Below are positions 35,223 to 42,628 of a stretch of 64,000 bases of DNA, in pieces (the stretch's first letter is position 1; every line of letters starts with the position of its first letter). The notes beneath the pieces are model-generated. The model saw nothing but the letters and a program-made list of their open reading frames with translations. It did not search any database and was not told where the DNA came from. This DNA comes from Blastococcus sp. TF02-09. GTDB taxonomy: Bacteria > Actinomycetota > Actinomycetes > Mycobacteriales > Geodermatophilaceae. The stretch is from positions 1 to 64,000 of the forward strand of contig NZ_QOHH01000012.1 of the NCBI RefSeq assembly GCF_003319105.1, in the 5' to 3' direction. The translations under genes were made by a program, and so were the position numbers.

Positions 35223-35399
35223 ATGCACCCTCTCGCCACGTCGCCCGCCCGCCCGACCGACACCGACTGCGACCTCCTGCCGCTGTGGACGGTGGAGGAC
35301 CTGCACGACGCCGACCTCGATCTCGTCCTCGCCGACCGGCTCGCCGAGTCCGCCGCCTCCCTGCGCGCCGTCGCGGAGGCCATCGCCGCGCGCCTCTGA
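35223..35399 (+). CDS. Small hypothetical protein
   Basis: This 58-residue acidic protein has a helical body (LWTVEDLHDADLDLVLADRLAESAASLRAVAEAIA). No domain was recognised. The ATG at 35223 has GGAAGAG upstream at nine bases. The 239-base gap before it (34984-35222) is otherwise featureless to me. It precedes the PilZ gene by 108 bases. Confidence 0.55.
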   Translation: MHPLATSPARPTDTDCDLLPLWTVEDLHDADLDLVLADRLAESAASLRAVAEAIAARL

Positions 35400-35507
35400 C
35401 CCCGCGAACAGGCCCGGGCGTTCCGCTCAAGGTTCGCGGCCGGCTGCCGATGCATCGATCGGTGCGCCTGATGGTGTCGCCGCAGATCCATCCGTGAGGG
35501 GCAGTCC

Positions 35508-36134
35508 ATGACCGACGCAAGCAGGCCGCACGAGAGCTCCCGGGCCGACGTCACCCTGGTGACGCGCGGGATCACGGTCACGGCTGCCGTCGACGTCTCC
35601 ACCGAGTCCACCATCGTGGTCCGTCCCGAGGGCGACGGGGCCGCGTGGAAGAGCTCGGTCAAGGACGGCGACCCGGTGGAGCTGTACTGGGTCGGGGCGG
35701 AGGAGGAGCGCACGCTCCCGGCCAAGATCGTCGACGTCGAGACCGGTGAGGAGGTGCGCTGGCACCTCCTGCCGACCGGGCCGGCGGAGCGCAGCCAGCG
35801 GCGCAGGGCCGTGCGGGCGCGCGTCGCCCTGCCGGCCTACATCCCGTGGGCCGACGGCCAGCTCGTCGGCGAGACGGTCGACCTGAGCGAGGCCGGGGCG
35901 CGGTGCATGGTCGACGGGTGGGGCCTCCCGCCCGAGCCCGACACGCGCCTCGACGTCAGCCTCACCCTGGGCGCCGAGACGGTGCACCTGCGCGGGCAGG
36001 TCGTGCGCCAGCAGACGCAGGGGGCCCGGTGGCTGCTGTCGATGAGGTTCCTCGACGTCTCGGAGCGTGACGGCGACCAGCTGCGCAAGCGGGTCTTCCA
36101 GGCCCTGCGCGAGGAGCGCGCCGCCGCCGAGTGA
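35508..36134 (+). CDS. PilZ domain protein (probable c-di-GMP receptor)
   Basis: This 208-residue protein has an N-terminal YcgR-like beta-barrel half (VTAAVDVSTESTIVVRPEG; DGDPVELYWVGAEEE) and a C-terminal PilZ domain with the c-di-GMP-binding arginines in RRRAVRARVALPAYI and the second motif VDLSEAGARCMV. Both binding motifs are intact. YcgR-type proteins slow the flagellum or alter adhesion when c-di-GMP is high. A flagellin gene is in this window, which makes a motility role reasonable but unproven. No cyclase is nearby. It converges on clpP with a 13-base gap. Confidence 0.88.
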   Translation: MTDASRPHESSRADVTLVTRGITVTAAVDVSTESTIVVRPEGDGAAWKSSVKDGDPVELYWVGAEEERTLPAKIVDVETGEEVRWHLLPTGPAERSQRRRAVRARVALPAYIPWADGQLVGETVDLSEAGARCMVDGWGLPPEPDTRLDVSLTLGAETVHLRGQVVRQQTQGARWLLSMRFLDVSERDGDQLRKRVFQALREERAAAE

Positions 36135-36147
36135 ACGGCGGGCGAGG

Positions 36148-36792
36148 TCAGTCCGCGGTCGCCGGGTCACCCCCGACCGGCAGCCCCGCGGCCGTGGCGA
36201 CGACGTGGTCGACCAGGCCGTACGCGTGTGCCTCGTCGGGCGTGAACCAGCGGTCGCGGTCGGAATCCTGCTCGATCCGCTCGGCCGGCTGTCCGGAGTG
36301 ACGTGACTGCAACGTGTTCAGGTCGCGCTTCAGCTCCCGGAGCATGTCGGCCTGGATGGTGATGTCCGACTGGGTGCCGCCGACGCCGGCCGACGGCTGA
36401 TGCATCATGATCCGCGTGTGCGGTAGCGAGAACCGCTTGCCCGCGGTGCCTGACGTGAGCAGGAACTGCCCCATCGAGGCAGCCATTCCGACGGCGTAGG
36501 TGGCGACGTCGCAGTCGATGAATTGCATCGTGTCGTAGATGGCCATCCCGGCACTCACCGAGCCGCCGGGTGAATTGATGTACAGCTGGATGTCGCGGCG
36601 GCTGTCGTCGGCCGAGAGCAGCAGCATCTGCGCACACAGCTGGTTGGCGACATCGTCGTCGACCTGGCTGCCCAGGAAGATGATCCGCTCCCGCAGCAGC
36701 CGGTCGACGACCGCGTCCTGCAGGCTGGGGACGCGCCCGAGCTCGCGCGATCGAGGGGCGTCGTCGGTCATCGTGGTGTCGTCGAATTGCAT
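36148..36792 (-). CDS. clpP: ATP-dependent Clp protease proteolytic subunit (orphan copy)
   Basis: This 214-residue serine protease has the catalytic Ser in GMAASMGQFLL and the catalytic His in MMHQPSAGVGG; an Asp lies in the region DRDRWF. It would form a tetradecameric barrel with a Clp ATPase. It has no second clpP or clpX beside it, unlike the usual clpP1-clpP2-clpX order, so it is an extra copy. Two ATGs exist; GGAGGA abuts the first (36798) but is six bases from the second (36792), so the latter was chosen. The 5' gap 36793-36995 has repeated GCGAAA motifs of unknown meaning. Confidence 0.88.
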   Translation of the reverse strand: MQFDDTTMTDDAPRSRELGRVPSLQDAVVDRLLRERIIFLGSQVDDDVANQLCAQMLLLSADDSRRDIQLYINSPGGSVSAGMAIYDTMQFIDCDVATYAVGMAASMGQFLLTSGTAGKRFSLPHTRIMMHQPSAGVGGTQSDITIQADMLRELKRDLNTLQSRHSGQPAERIEQDSDRDRWFTPDEAHAYGLVDHVVATAAGLPVGGDPATAD

Positions 36793-36995
36793 CGTCATTC
36801 CTCCGCATCCGTGGGCCCAGCGCTCCGGAGCCTGTCAGGAATGAGAGGGGCGAGCGCGACGAAATCGCCCGATGCGCCCATTGCGAAATTGTTGTGCCCG
36901 TCGCGAAACGGCCTTGACCCGAGTGCGGTCGAATGCGCGGCCGTCCGCGTCTGACAGGTGCGGCCGGCGGGCCCGTGCGGTCGCCGCTGACGAGG

Positions 36996-37613
36996 TCAGC
37001 TCTCGGTTCCCGTGCCACCGGTCGACGCGCCGTCCTCGGTGGGGTCCTGGTCGGGGTCGTCGTCGGGGAAGTCGAACGGCGCGCCCGGGGACTGGCCCTC
37101 CGCGGAGACGGGGACGTCGACGGTGACGGCTCCGGCGTCGGCGAAGGTGAAGGTGACGGGGATCGACTGCGACGACCGCAGGGAGCGGCCGAGGTCGCGC
37201 AGGGTGACGTTCGGCGGACCCTCGGCGCCGACGTAGAGGGTGTCGTTGCCGTCGACCTGCAGCGGCAGACCTGCTCCGCCGTCCTTCTCCACCAGCACGC
37301 CCGCGAAGTCCGGGCCGCTGATGTCGGTCAGCGTGACCGGTGCACTGCCGGTGTTGGTGACCGCGAAGAACATCCGGGCGTCCTCGCCCTCGTCGTAGCG
37401 ACCGTCCAGCGGGAACTCGAGCTGGACCTGCTGCAGGTCGACGTCCTCGTCGAGCGGGACGTCGGGCCCGACGGCGCCGCCCGCGACCTCGGCGGCGCCG
37501 TCGTCGGACACGTCGTCCGCGTCCTGGCCGCACGCGGTGAGGGCGAGTGCGGCACCGGCGAGTGTGGCGACCGCCCAGCGGGAGAGGGGGCGGGACGGGG
37601 AACGGAGGGTCAT
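36996..37613 (-). CDS. Lipoprotein (LpqE/PCuAC-like)
   Basis: This 205-residue exported lipoprotein has the lipobox ALALTAC. The mature part has an immunoglobulin-like, copper-chaperone-like pattern (LDGRYDEGEDARMFFAVTNTGSAPVTLTDISGPDFAG; LPLQVDGNDTLYVG; SIPVTFTFADAGAVTVDVPV). It resembles LpqE/PCu(A)C proteins but lacks a clear Met/His copper site, so no metal is claimed. The tail is acidic and Pro/Asp-rich. The ATG at 37613 has GGAGCAG upstream. Confidence 0.75.
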   Translation of the reverse strand: MTLRSPSRPLSRWAVATLAGAALALTACGQDADDVSDDGAAEVAGGAVGPDVPLDEDVDLQQVQLEFPLDGRYDEGEDARMFFAVTNTGSAPVTLTDISGPDFAGVLVEKDGGAGLPLQVDGNDTLYVGAEGPPNVTLRDLGRSLRSSQSIPVTFTFADAGAVTVDVPVSAEGQSPGAPFDFPDDDPDQDPTEDGASTGGTGTES

Positions 37614-37736
37614 GGCTGCTCCTGGAACGGGTCTCGGGCGCGCCCGTCCACCGACGGTCGAGCGGGCGCACCGGGTGCGAAGCGTCCCTACGGGCATGTT
37701 CCGGACACGGTGCTGCCATGCGGAATCTTTCATTGC

Positions 37737-37742
37737 ATTATG
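37737..37742 (-). promoter_or_regulatory. Possible -10 element of the lipoprotein gene
   Basis: CATAAT on the reverse strand lies in an AT-rich patch overlapping the stop of the upstream small gene. It would give a leader of about 117 bases. Confidence 0.35.
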
Positions 37743-38040
37743 GCAACAGTCGGGTGTCGATCCGGACGTTCCGACGGGTCGGCGGCAGGCTGGCGCGCGG
37801 CAGGTGGACTCGGGCGTGCGGCGAGCTCAGCGGACGGGATGACCGCGCGGGGGACGGGGGGACCCAGGCGACGACGTCGGTCCATCCGAGGTGGGTCAGG
37901 TGCTGGACGGCGTACACAGCGGAGGGGACGGCGGATCGTTCGACGGCCGCGCGGCCCAGGGCAGCCGCGTCCTCGTCGTCGAGGGCCTCGAACGTCGACA
38001 GTGCCGTGTCGCCGGCATCGACAAGTCGGTAGATCCGCAT
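37738..38040 (-). CDS. Small protein of the 'YRLVDA' type, copy 1
   Basis: This 100-residue protein is unknown. Its first 60 residues (YRLVDAGDTALSTFEALDDE ... VYAVQHLTHLGWTDVVAWV) are about 55% identical to the protein at 41894-42103, so the two are paralogs. The last 40 residues (SSRPLSSPHARVHLPRASLP...) are absent in the paralog and look low-complexity, so they may be read-through. The start is the ATG at 38040; a palindrome GTTGCGCGCAAC lies 28-40 bases upstream and overlaps a TACGTT -10. Confidence 0.65.
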   Translation of the reverse strand: MRIYRLVDAGDTALSTFEALDDEDAAALGRAAVERSAVPSAVYAVQHLTHLGWTDVVAWVPPSPARSSRPLSSPHARVHLPRASLPPTRRNVRIDTRLLP

Positions 38041-38068
38041 GCGGAACGCTCCCGGCGGTGCAGGGTGT

Positions 38069-38083
38069 GTTGCGCGCAACGTA
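38069..38083 (-). promoter_or_regulatory. Promoter with overlapping palindrome (copy 1 small gene)
   Basis: TACGTT (38083-38078, reverse strand) is a good -10. It overlaps the perfect 12-base palindrome GTTGCGCGCAAC (38069-38080), suggesting repression. Confidence 0.4.
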
Positions 38084-38144
38084 GCGTCTCGCACCGGGGC
38101 GTGCACGGCGTCCCGCACCCCGCGAGGGTCGCTCCGCCCGGTCG

Positions 38145-38689
38145 TCAGGGCTCCAGTCGACGTCGGAGCGCCTCGACGGCGTCCTCGTCGAGACCGCGGG
38201 GCCGCGTTGCGGAGACGGCTCCGCCGCGGGAGTGGTCGGCGGTTCCGGCAGCAAGGCGTAGTCGGCGGCGATGACCGCGTGGTCGACGCCGGCGAGGTCC
38301 AGCAGCAGGGCGATGACCATGCCGGTGCGGTCGCGCCCGGCGTGGCACGACACCAGGAGAGGTCCGGAGTCCTGGGGCGCCTCGGCCAGGGCGCGGAAGA
38401 TGGCGGCGATGTGCGTGGCATTGCGCTGCAGGCAGATGCTGTAGAGCTCGCCGAGGGTCCGGTACCGGCTGAGATCCACCCGTGCCTCGCCGGCCGGGTC
38501 GATCAGCGGCAATGACCGGTAGCCGGGATGCTCGGCGAGAGGGTGCGGGTGGGCGAGCAGTTCGTCCTGGGACCGGAGGTCCAGCACCGCCACGAACCCC
38601 TGCGCCTGCGCGGCGGCTCGTTCGTCGGCGCAGATGCGGCCGGGGGCACGACGCGACCGTAACCGGGGAGGACGGCGCGTCGCCTGCAC
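38145..38689 (-). pseudogene. Tyrosine-protein phosphatase remnant
   Basis: The frame encodes the core of a PtpB-like phosphatase: FVAVLDLRSQDELL, then the P-loop VSCHAGRDRTGMVIALLLDLAGV with catalytic Cys and Arg, and ADYALL. The usual N-terminus (the NFRDLGG stretch) is missing, and the C-terminal end makes better sense in another frame (RGLDEDAVEALRRRLEP, stop at 38145) than in the continuing one, pointing to a frameshift near 38200-38250. The start is not certain; a GTG at 38689 is the most plausible. I read it as a decayed gene, although a short functional form cannot be excluded. Confidence 0.5.
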
Positions 38690-38813
38690 GGACGCCCTCT
38701 GGAGCCCGCGAACTGGCCGAACCGGCCGGATAGGGTCGCTGGACCATCGGCACACGAGCACGGCGCCGGGAGGCGTCGACCGCCGGGCGGTCGACCGGAG
38801 GCAGGAGCAGTGG

Positions 38814-39278
38814 ATGCGGCAGACGGCCGTGGAGGTCGCACTGCTCGGTGCCGTGCGGGCGATCATGCGCGTCTCCCTCCACGCGGCCGACGAGATCGGC
38901 ACCGTGTCGGTGGTCCAGCTCCGGGCCCTGACCGTCCTGTCGGAGACGGGGGAGTGCAACCTCGCCGGGTTGGCGCAGGGGGTGGGCGTCACCGTGTCGA
39001 CGACGAGCCGGCTCGTCGACCGGCTCGTCGCGGCGGAGCTCGTCGAGCGCCGACGGTCGCCGCGCACGGCTCGCGAGGTGGTCATCACTCTTACGCCGAG
39101 GGGTCGGGCGACGCTCGAGCGCTACGACCAGCTCCGGATGGACGACCTCCGCCGCAGCCTCGACGTGCTGGACGGCGCCGAGACCGAGGCGGCACTCAAA
39201 CTGCTCCGGGCCATCGGTGCCGCAGGTGATCCCACAGCGGCCCGCCGCGACGAGGCAGGGCCGGCCGCGGCCGACTGA
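38814..39278 (+). CDS. MarR family transcriptional regulator
   Basis: This 154-residue winged-helix regulator has the typical order VSVVQLRALTVLSETG, then LAGLAQGVGVTVSTTSRLVDRLVAAELVERRRS (recognition helix) and the wing REVVITLTPRGRATL. The ATG at 38814 has AGGAG six bases upstream. It is divergent from the phosphatase remnant and upstream of a membrane protein, which it may regulate. Ligand unknown. Confidence 0.88.
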   Translation: MRQTAVEVALLGAVRAIMRVSLHAADEIGTVSVVQLRALTVLSETGECNLAGLAQGVGVTVSTTSRLVDRLVAAELVERRRSPRTAREVVITLTPRGRATLERYDQLRMDDLRRSLDVLDGAETEAALKLLRAIGAAGDPTAARRDEAGPAAAD

Positions 39279-39398
39279 GGACGCGCCGGCGACACCCACG
39301 GACGTTTGGTGTATGCCATAGGTGTCTACCGGGGGATCCGGGACGCGCACATGCCTCCTCGGCGCACCAGGGGCGCCGCTCACTTCTGAGGAGGCGCT

Positions 39399-40193
39399 GT
39401 GGGCAGCGAGCTGACGACAGGGCAGAGCGTTGCCGGAGCGCTGCTGATCGCCGTCGTGCTCAGTGCGTTGCACCTGGCCGCCCCCCGGATCCGGCGCCTG
39501 CCCGGCGTCCCGGAAGCCGCGACCGGTTCGTTCGCCGGGGGCCTCGCGGTCGCCTACGTCTTCCTGCACCTGCTGCCGGAGGTCGCCGAGGGCAACGAGG
39601 CCGTGGGGGAGGCGCTCGGGCAGGTGTTCCGCCCGACCCCGCTCAGCGACCTCGGCATCTTCCTCGTCGCGCTCACCGGTTTCACCGTCTTCTACGGGCT
39701 GGAACGGCTCGCGGACCGCGCCGGTGGCTCCGCTCCGGTGCGCGCCGACCCGGACCGGCCGGCGGGAGCGCCCGCAGGGGTCTACCGCCTCCACCTGGCG
39801 TCGTTCATGGTCTACAACGCGCTGATCACCTACACGATGGCGCTGCGGCTGCGCACCGGCGTCGCCTTCGCGGTGCTGTTCACCGTCGCCATGGGGCTGC
39901 ACTTCGTGCTCACCGACCGAGGGCTGGAGGAGCGGTACCCGCGGCAGTTCTCGACCGGTGGCCGGCTCGCTCTGGCCGCGGCACTGATCGGGGGCTGGGT
40001 CGTGTCGGCGCTGTTCGCGCCCTCCAGCGTCCTGGCGGTGGCGCTGCTGACCGCGCTCCTGGCCGGATCGGTCCTGCTCAACGTGTTCAAGGAGGAGATC
40101 CCCTCGGGTCGGCGTTCCAGTTTCGCCTGGTTCGTCGTCGGGCTGGTCCTCTACGCGGGACTGCTGGCCCTGGTCACCGCGGCCGGCGAGTGA
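39399..40193 (+). CDS. Membrane protein, possibly ZIP-like
   Basis: This 264-residue protein has about seven or eight membrane segments. Two short motifs, VFLHLLPEVAEG and LNVFKEEIPSG, recall the metal-site helices of ZIP transporters, but the classical HNFxDG motif is missing, so metal transport is only a suggestion. The GTG at 39399 has TGAGGAGG upstream. The 120-base gap before it contains the AT-richer string TATGCCATAGG, which may hold the promoter. Confidence 0.65.
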   Translation: MGSELTTGQSVAGALLIAVVLSALHLAAPRIRRLPGVPEAATGSFAGGLAVAYVFLHLLPEVAEGNEAVGEALGQVFRPTPLSDLGIFLVALTGFTVFYGLERLADRAGGSAPVRADPDRPAGAPAGVYRLHLASFMVYNALITYTMALRLRTGVAFAVLFTVAMGLHFVLTDRGLEERYPRQFSTGGRLALAAALIGGWVVSALFAPSSVLAVALLTALLAGSVLLNVFKEEIPSGRRSSFAWFVVGLVLYAGLLALVTAAGE

Positions 40194-40227
40194 GGGGTCG
40201 GTTCCGCCGCGCAGGACGGTGCCGCAT

Positions 40228-40246
40228 ATGTCAGGTAGCCTGACAT
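40228..40246 (+). promoter_or_regulatory. Palindromic operator-like site before the STAS gene
   Basis: ATGTCAGG (40228-40235), spacer TAG, and CCTGACAT (40239-40246) form a perfect 8+3+8 palindrome, 39 bases before the ATG of the STAS gene. Confidence 0.5.
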
Positions 40247-40285
40247 CGGCTCAACAGCGAGCCGACGTAGCCACTCATCGTCGGG

Positions 40286-40630
40286 ATGGTGGTCGGCATG
40301 GCTGTTGCTCCTCGTGCGGCATGGACCGCGGGTCGGATCTCGATCGAGGAGTCGAGCGGCGAACAGGTCCTGTATCTGACCGGTGAGGTCGACCAGGCGA
40401 CCGTCTCGACGTACGAGGCCTCCTCTCACGGGAGAGCGAGCCCTCCGGTGGGCGTGATCGAGGCGAGCGGCGTCACCTTCCTGGCGGTCGCGGGAGCCGG
40501 CTTCCTGCTCCGGTGCGCCTACGCGACCTGGGTCGCCGGCACCACGCCGATCCTGCGCAGCCCCAGCCAGCCCGTGCTGCGCGTCCTCGGCCGGTTGGGT
40601 GCCATGCAGCTCTTCCACGTCGTGCCCTAG
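40286..40630 (+). CDS. STAS domain protein (anti-sigma factor antagonist-like)
   Basis: This 114-residue STAS-fold protein has the strand/helix order ISIEESSGEQVLYLTGEVDQATVSTYEA and GVIEASGVTFLAVAGAGFLLRCAYA. In true antagonists the loop reads FLDSSG, with a phosphorylated serine; here it is FLAVAG, so this copy cannot be switched in the normal way and may be locked or serve another role. The start is ambiguous between ATG 40286 and ATG 40298. Its stop overlaps the convergent DUF6069 gene (shared CTAG). Confidence 0.75.
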   Translation: MVVGMAVAPRAAWTAGRISIEESSGEQVLYLTGEVDQATVSTYEASSHGRASPPVGVIEASGVTFLAVAGAGFLLRCAYATWVAGTTPILRSPSQPVLRVLGRLGAMQLFHVVP

Positions 40631-41076
40631 TGCTGCTGTCCGGCGGGAAGGCGTCGGGCCAGGGCGGGAACGACGATCGCCGCGGCCACCAGGTGGGTCA
40701 GCATCAGCAGCAGCTTGGTCGACGGTGCTGCGTCGGCGGCCACGTCCGGGATCAGCGACAGCGTCGTGAGCACCACGGTCACGTGCACGAACGACCTGCG
40801 CGGGTGACGGACCAGCCGGGCGAGGACCAGGGCCAGCGCGAGTCCGATGACCGAGCACAGCGCGGTGAGGACTGCGAATCCGAGCACCGGGATCGGTGCC
40901 CCGCTCACGCCGAGGCTGATCCCGCCGGCGGAGCCGACGGCGGCGATGGTCGTGGTGGCCGCGCTGGCCACGGCGGCGGCGGCCAGGCCGGCCGGAACGA
41001 GCCGTGCGGCGCGGCGCGGCGTCGCCGGGATCAGCGCAGGGGTGGTCCCGGGCGAAGTGGTCTGCGTGGCGGGCAT
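40627..41076 (-). CDS. DUF6069-like membrane protein
   Basis: This 149-residue protein has four membrane segments (LVPAGLAAAAVASAATTTIAAVG; IPVLGFAVLTALCSVIGLALALVL; FVHVTVVLTTLSLIPDVAAD; LLLMLTHLVAAAIVVPALA), the pattern of DUF6069. Function is unknown. The ATG at 41076 was chosen because upstream residues look non-coding. It is divergent from a MarR regulator gene at 41285, a common arrangement for a regulated membrane protein. Confidence 0.75.
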   Translation of the reverse strand: MPATQTTSPGTTPALIPATPRRAARLVPAGLAAAAVASAATTTIAAVGSAGGISLGVSGAPIPVLGFAVLTALCSVIGLALALVLARLVRHPRRSFVHVTVVLTTLSLIPDVAADAAPSTKLLLMLTHLVAAAIVVPALARRLPAGQQH

Positions 41077-41271
41077 GGTGTGGCCTCCGAAGCTGGGTGG
41101 CCGGCTGGGTGCCGGGCCGCTCACCCATACGTCGAACGTGGTCGATCCCGATCGACACGACGGACCGAGAATTTTTCGTGTCCGGCGGTCCGGCCCCTCG
41201 CGGGTCAGCACCGCCGCCGCCTCGACGTCACACGACCGGGGAGCCCGGCAGCGGCCCGGGGGGACGGTGCC

Positions 41272-41277
41272 TACGCT
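41272..41277 (+). promoter_or_regulatory. Leaderless -10 element of the MarR gene
   Basis: TACGCT, seven bases, then ATG at 41285. Confidence 0.55.
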
Positions 41278-41284
41278 CACCTGC

Positions 41285-41722
41285 ATGTCCGGGGGACCCT
41301 TCGACGCCGAGGCGCCGCTGGCGCGCCTGATGCTCCTGGCGAGTCGTTGGTTCGATGCCCAGTCCCGGGAGCTCCTCGCGCAGCGGGGATGGCCACGGCT
41401 GAGCGCGGCCCAGACGCTGCTCTTCGCTCAGCTCCTCCCCGGCGGCATCACCGTGGCAGAGCTTGCTCGACGCCTCGGCACCAGCCGGCAGGCGACCCAC
41501 GAGATGGTCCGGGGACTCGTGTCCCTGGGGTTCCTCGAACTGGCCGACGACCCGCGTCGACGAGGTGGTCGGCTGGTGCACCTCACGCCGTACGGGCACG
41601 AGCTGGTGGCCGACTCGTACACCGTCCTGCGGCAGCTGGAGACGACGTTGCCCACCCGGCACATGGATGCGTTGCGGAAGGCGCTCGGAACGCTGCGGCT
41701 GAGTCCCTACGAGCAGTCCTGA
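41285..41722 (+). CDS. MarR family transcriptional regulator
   Basis: This 145-residue winged-helix regulator has WPRLSAAQTLLFAQLLPGGITVAELARRLGTSRQATHEMVRGLVSLGFLELADDPRRRGGRLVHLTPYG. It is divergent from the DUF6069-like membrane protein, which it probably controls. Longer upstream readings are excluded by the leaderless promoter. No ligand pocket can be inferred. Confidence 0.88.
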   Translation: MSGGPFDAEAPLARLMLLASRWFDAQSRELLAQRGWPRLSAAQTLLFAQLLPGGITVAELARRLGTSRQATHEMVRGLVSLGFLELADDPRRRGGRLVHLTPYGHELVADSYTVLRQLETTLPTRHMDALRKALGTLRLSPYEQS

Positions 41723-41759
41723 GGGCAGCTGCCCGCCGCATGCTCTCAGGAACCTGGTG

Positions 41760-41897
41760 CTACCTGTCCTGCTGCTCGATCAGGTCGGCCGGTACCTGGG
41801 GGCCGTGCTCGGGGCAGTCCTCCGGGTAGACCCGCCATCCGAGCCGGCAGCAGGTGGGTAGGCCGTCGCGCGGATCGCTGCACTCCTGGTCGGTCAC
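41760..41897 (-). CDS. Small cysteine-containing protein
   Basis: This 45-residue protein (opening VTDQECSDPRDGLPTCCRLG, ending in PADLIEQQDR) has four cysteines, arranged C, CC, C, which could bind a metal or form disulfides. It overlaps the upstream small gene by GTGA (GTG 41897), so translation is coupled. Unknown family; the coupling and reading-frame composition are the evidence that it is real. Confidence 0.55.
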   Translation of the reverse strand: MTDQECSDPRDGLPTCCRLGWRVYPEDCPEHGPQVPADLIEQQDR

Positions 41898-42103
41898 GAT
41901 CGGGCACCGAGGGCGGAGACCCAGGCGGCCACGTCGGTCCACCCGTCCGCGTGCCGGCGTTGCACGGCGAAGACCCTCGAGGTCGCCCACAACTGCCGGG
42001 CCACGACACGACCTTGCGCGGTGGCGTCCTCGTCGTCGACGGCGTCGTACGTCGACAACGGATGGTCGGCTGCATCGACGAGTCTGTAGGCCTTCTCGCG
42101 CAC
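41894..42103 (-). CDS. Small protein of the 'YRLVDA' type, copy 2
   Basis: This 69-residue protein runs AYRLVDAADHPLSTYDAVDD ... VFAVQRRHADGWTDVAAWVS. It is a paralog of copy 1 at 37738-38040, and together they define a small conserved family of unknown function. The GTG at 42103 is preferred; an in-frame ATG at 42133 would place the operator palindrome inside the coding region. It is coupled to the Cys-containing gene downstream. Confidence 0.65.
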   Translation of the reverse strand: MREKAYRLVDAADHPLSTYDAVDDEDATAQGRVVARQLWATSRVFAVQRRHADGWTDVAAWVSALGARS

Positions 42104-42120
42104 CGGGCCCCCACGAGAAA

Positions 42121-42136
42121 AGATTGTCCACAATCT
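42121..42136 (-). promoter_or_regulatory. Palindromic operator before the copy 2 small gene
   Basis: AGATTGTCCACAATCT is a perfect 7+2+7 palindrome. The TTGTNNACAA core resembles GntR-family operators. On the reverse strand a TAGATT -10-like hexamer overlaps it. Confidence 0.5.
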
Positions 42137-42243
42137 ATGGGCGTCGGTGCGTCAAGCTACATGACATCCCGCCGTTGCGACAGGTCGCCTCCTGGCTGCG
42201 CGAACACCGCGGACACCGGGCTCGGCCCGCGGGCGGACGGCGT

Positions 42244-42260
42244 CACCTGACAGTCAGGTG
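42244..42260 (+). promoter_or_regulatory. Palindromic site CACCTGACAGTCAGGTG
   Basis: A perfect 8+1+8 palindrome lies in the gap between two leftward genes. It shares the CCTGAC/GTCAGG half-sites of the site at 40228-40246, in the opposite arrangement. It may belong to the small-gene promoter or be a shared binding site. Confidence 0.4.
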
Positions 42261-42309
42261 TCCTGACGATGACGCAGCGTGGAGAGGAACCGGCCGCTCG
42301 GCAGCCACG

Positions 42310-42564
42310 TCAGGAGGACGGCCGGCCACCCGGTCGATCAGTGTGCCAGGCGTCGTGATCCGTCGCCTCGTCCGGGTCGCTCGTCCCGTCGAGTCGAGCG
42401 GCGGCAGCCAGGTGCCGCTCGGCGTTGGCGGAGATCGCCCGCGCCCGGTCGCGCACCTCCTCGGAGTCGGGGAGTCGGGGGGCCTGGGCCAGCATGCGCT
42501 CCTCGACGCCGTGCTCTGCCCGACCGATGCTGCGGTGCACCTGGGCCAGGCGACGCCGGTTCAT
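42310..42564 (-). CDS. Small helical hypothetical protein
   Basis: This 84-residue charged protein is helical in its first 55 residues (RLAQVHRSIGRAEHGVEERMLAQAPRLPDSEEVRDRARAISANAERHLAAAARL) with an acidic tail. No family was recognised. The ATG follows AGGTG. It lies 64 bases downstream of the PP2C phosphatase on the same strand and may be co-transcribed. Confidence 0.6.
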   Translation of the reverse strand: MNRRRLAQVHRSIGRAEHGVEERMLAQAPRLPDSEEVRDRARAISANAERHLAAAARLDGTSDPDEATDHDAWHTDRPGGRPSS

Positions 42565-42628
42565 GCCGGCACCTGGGGCCGGTCTGCGCAGGGCGCGACG
42601 GAGCGCCCTGCCGTCAGTGCTCCTCTGG

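Noticed and set aside
38069-38100. A tRNA-like or attachment sequence around GTTGCGCGCAAC
   Set aside because: It is a simple 12-base palindrome in a promoter position, with no cloverleaf.
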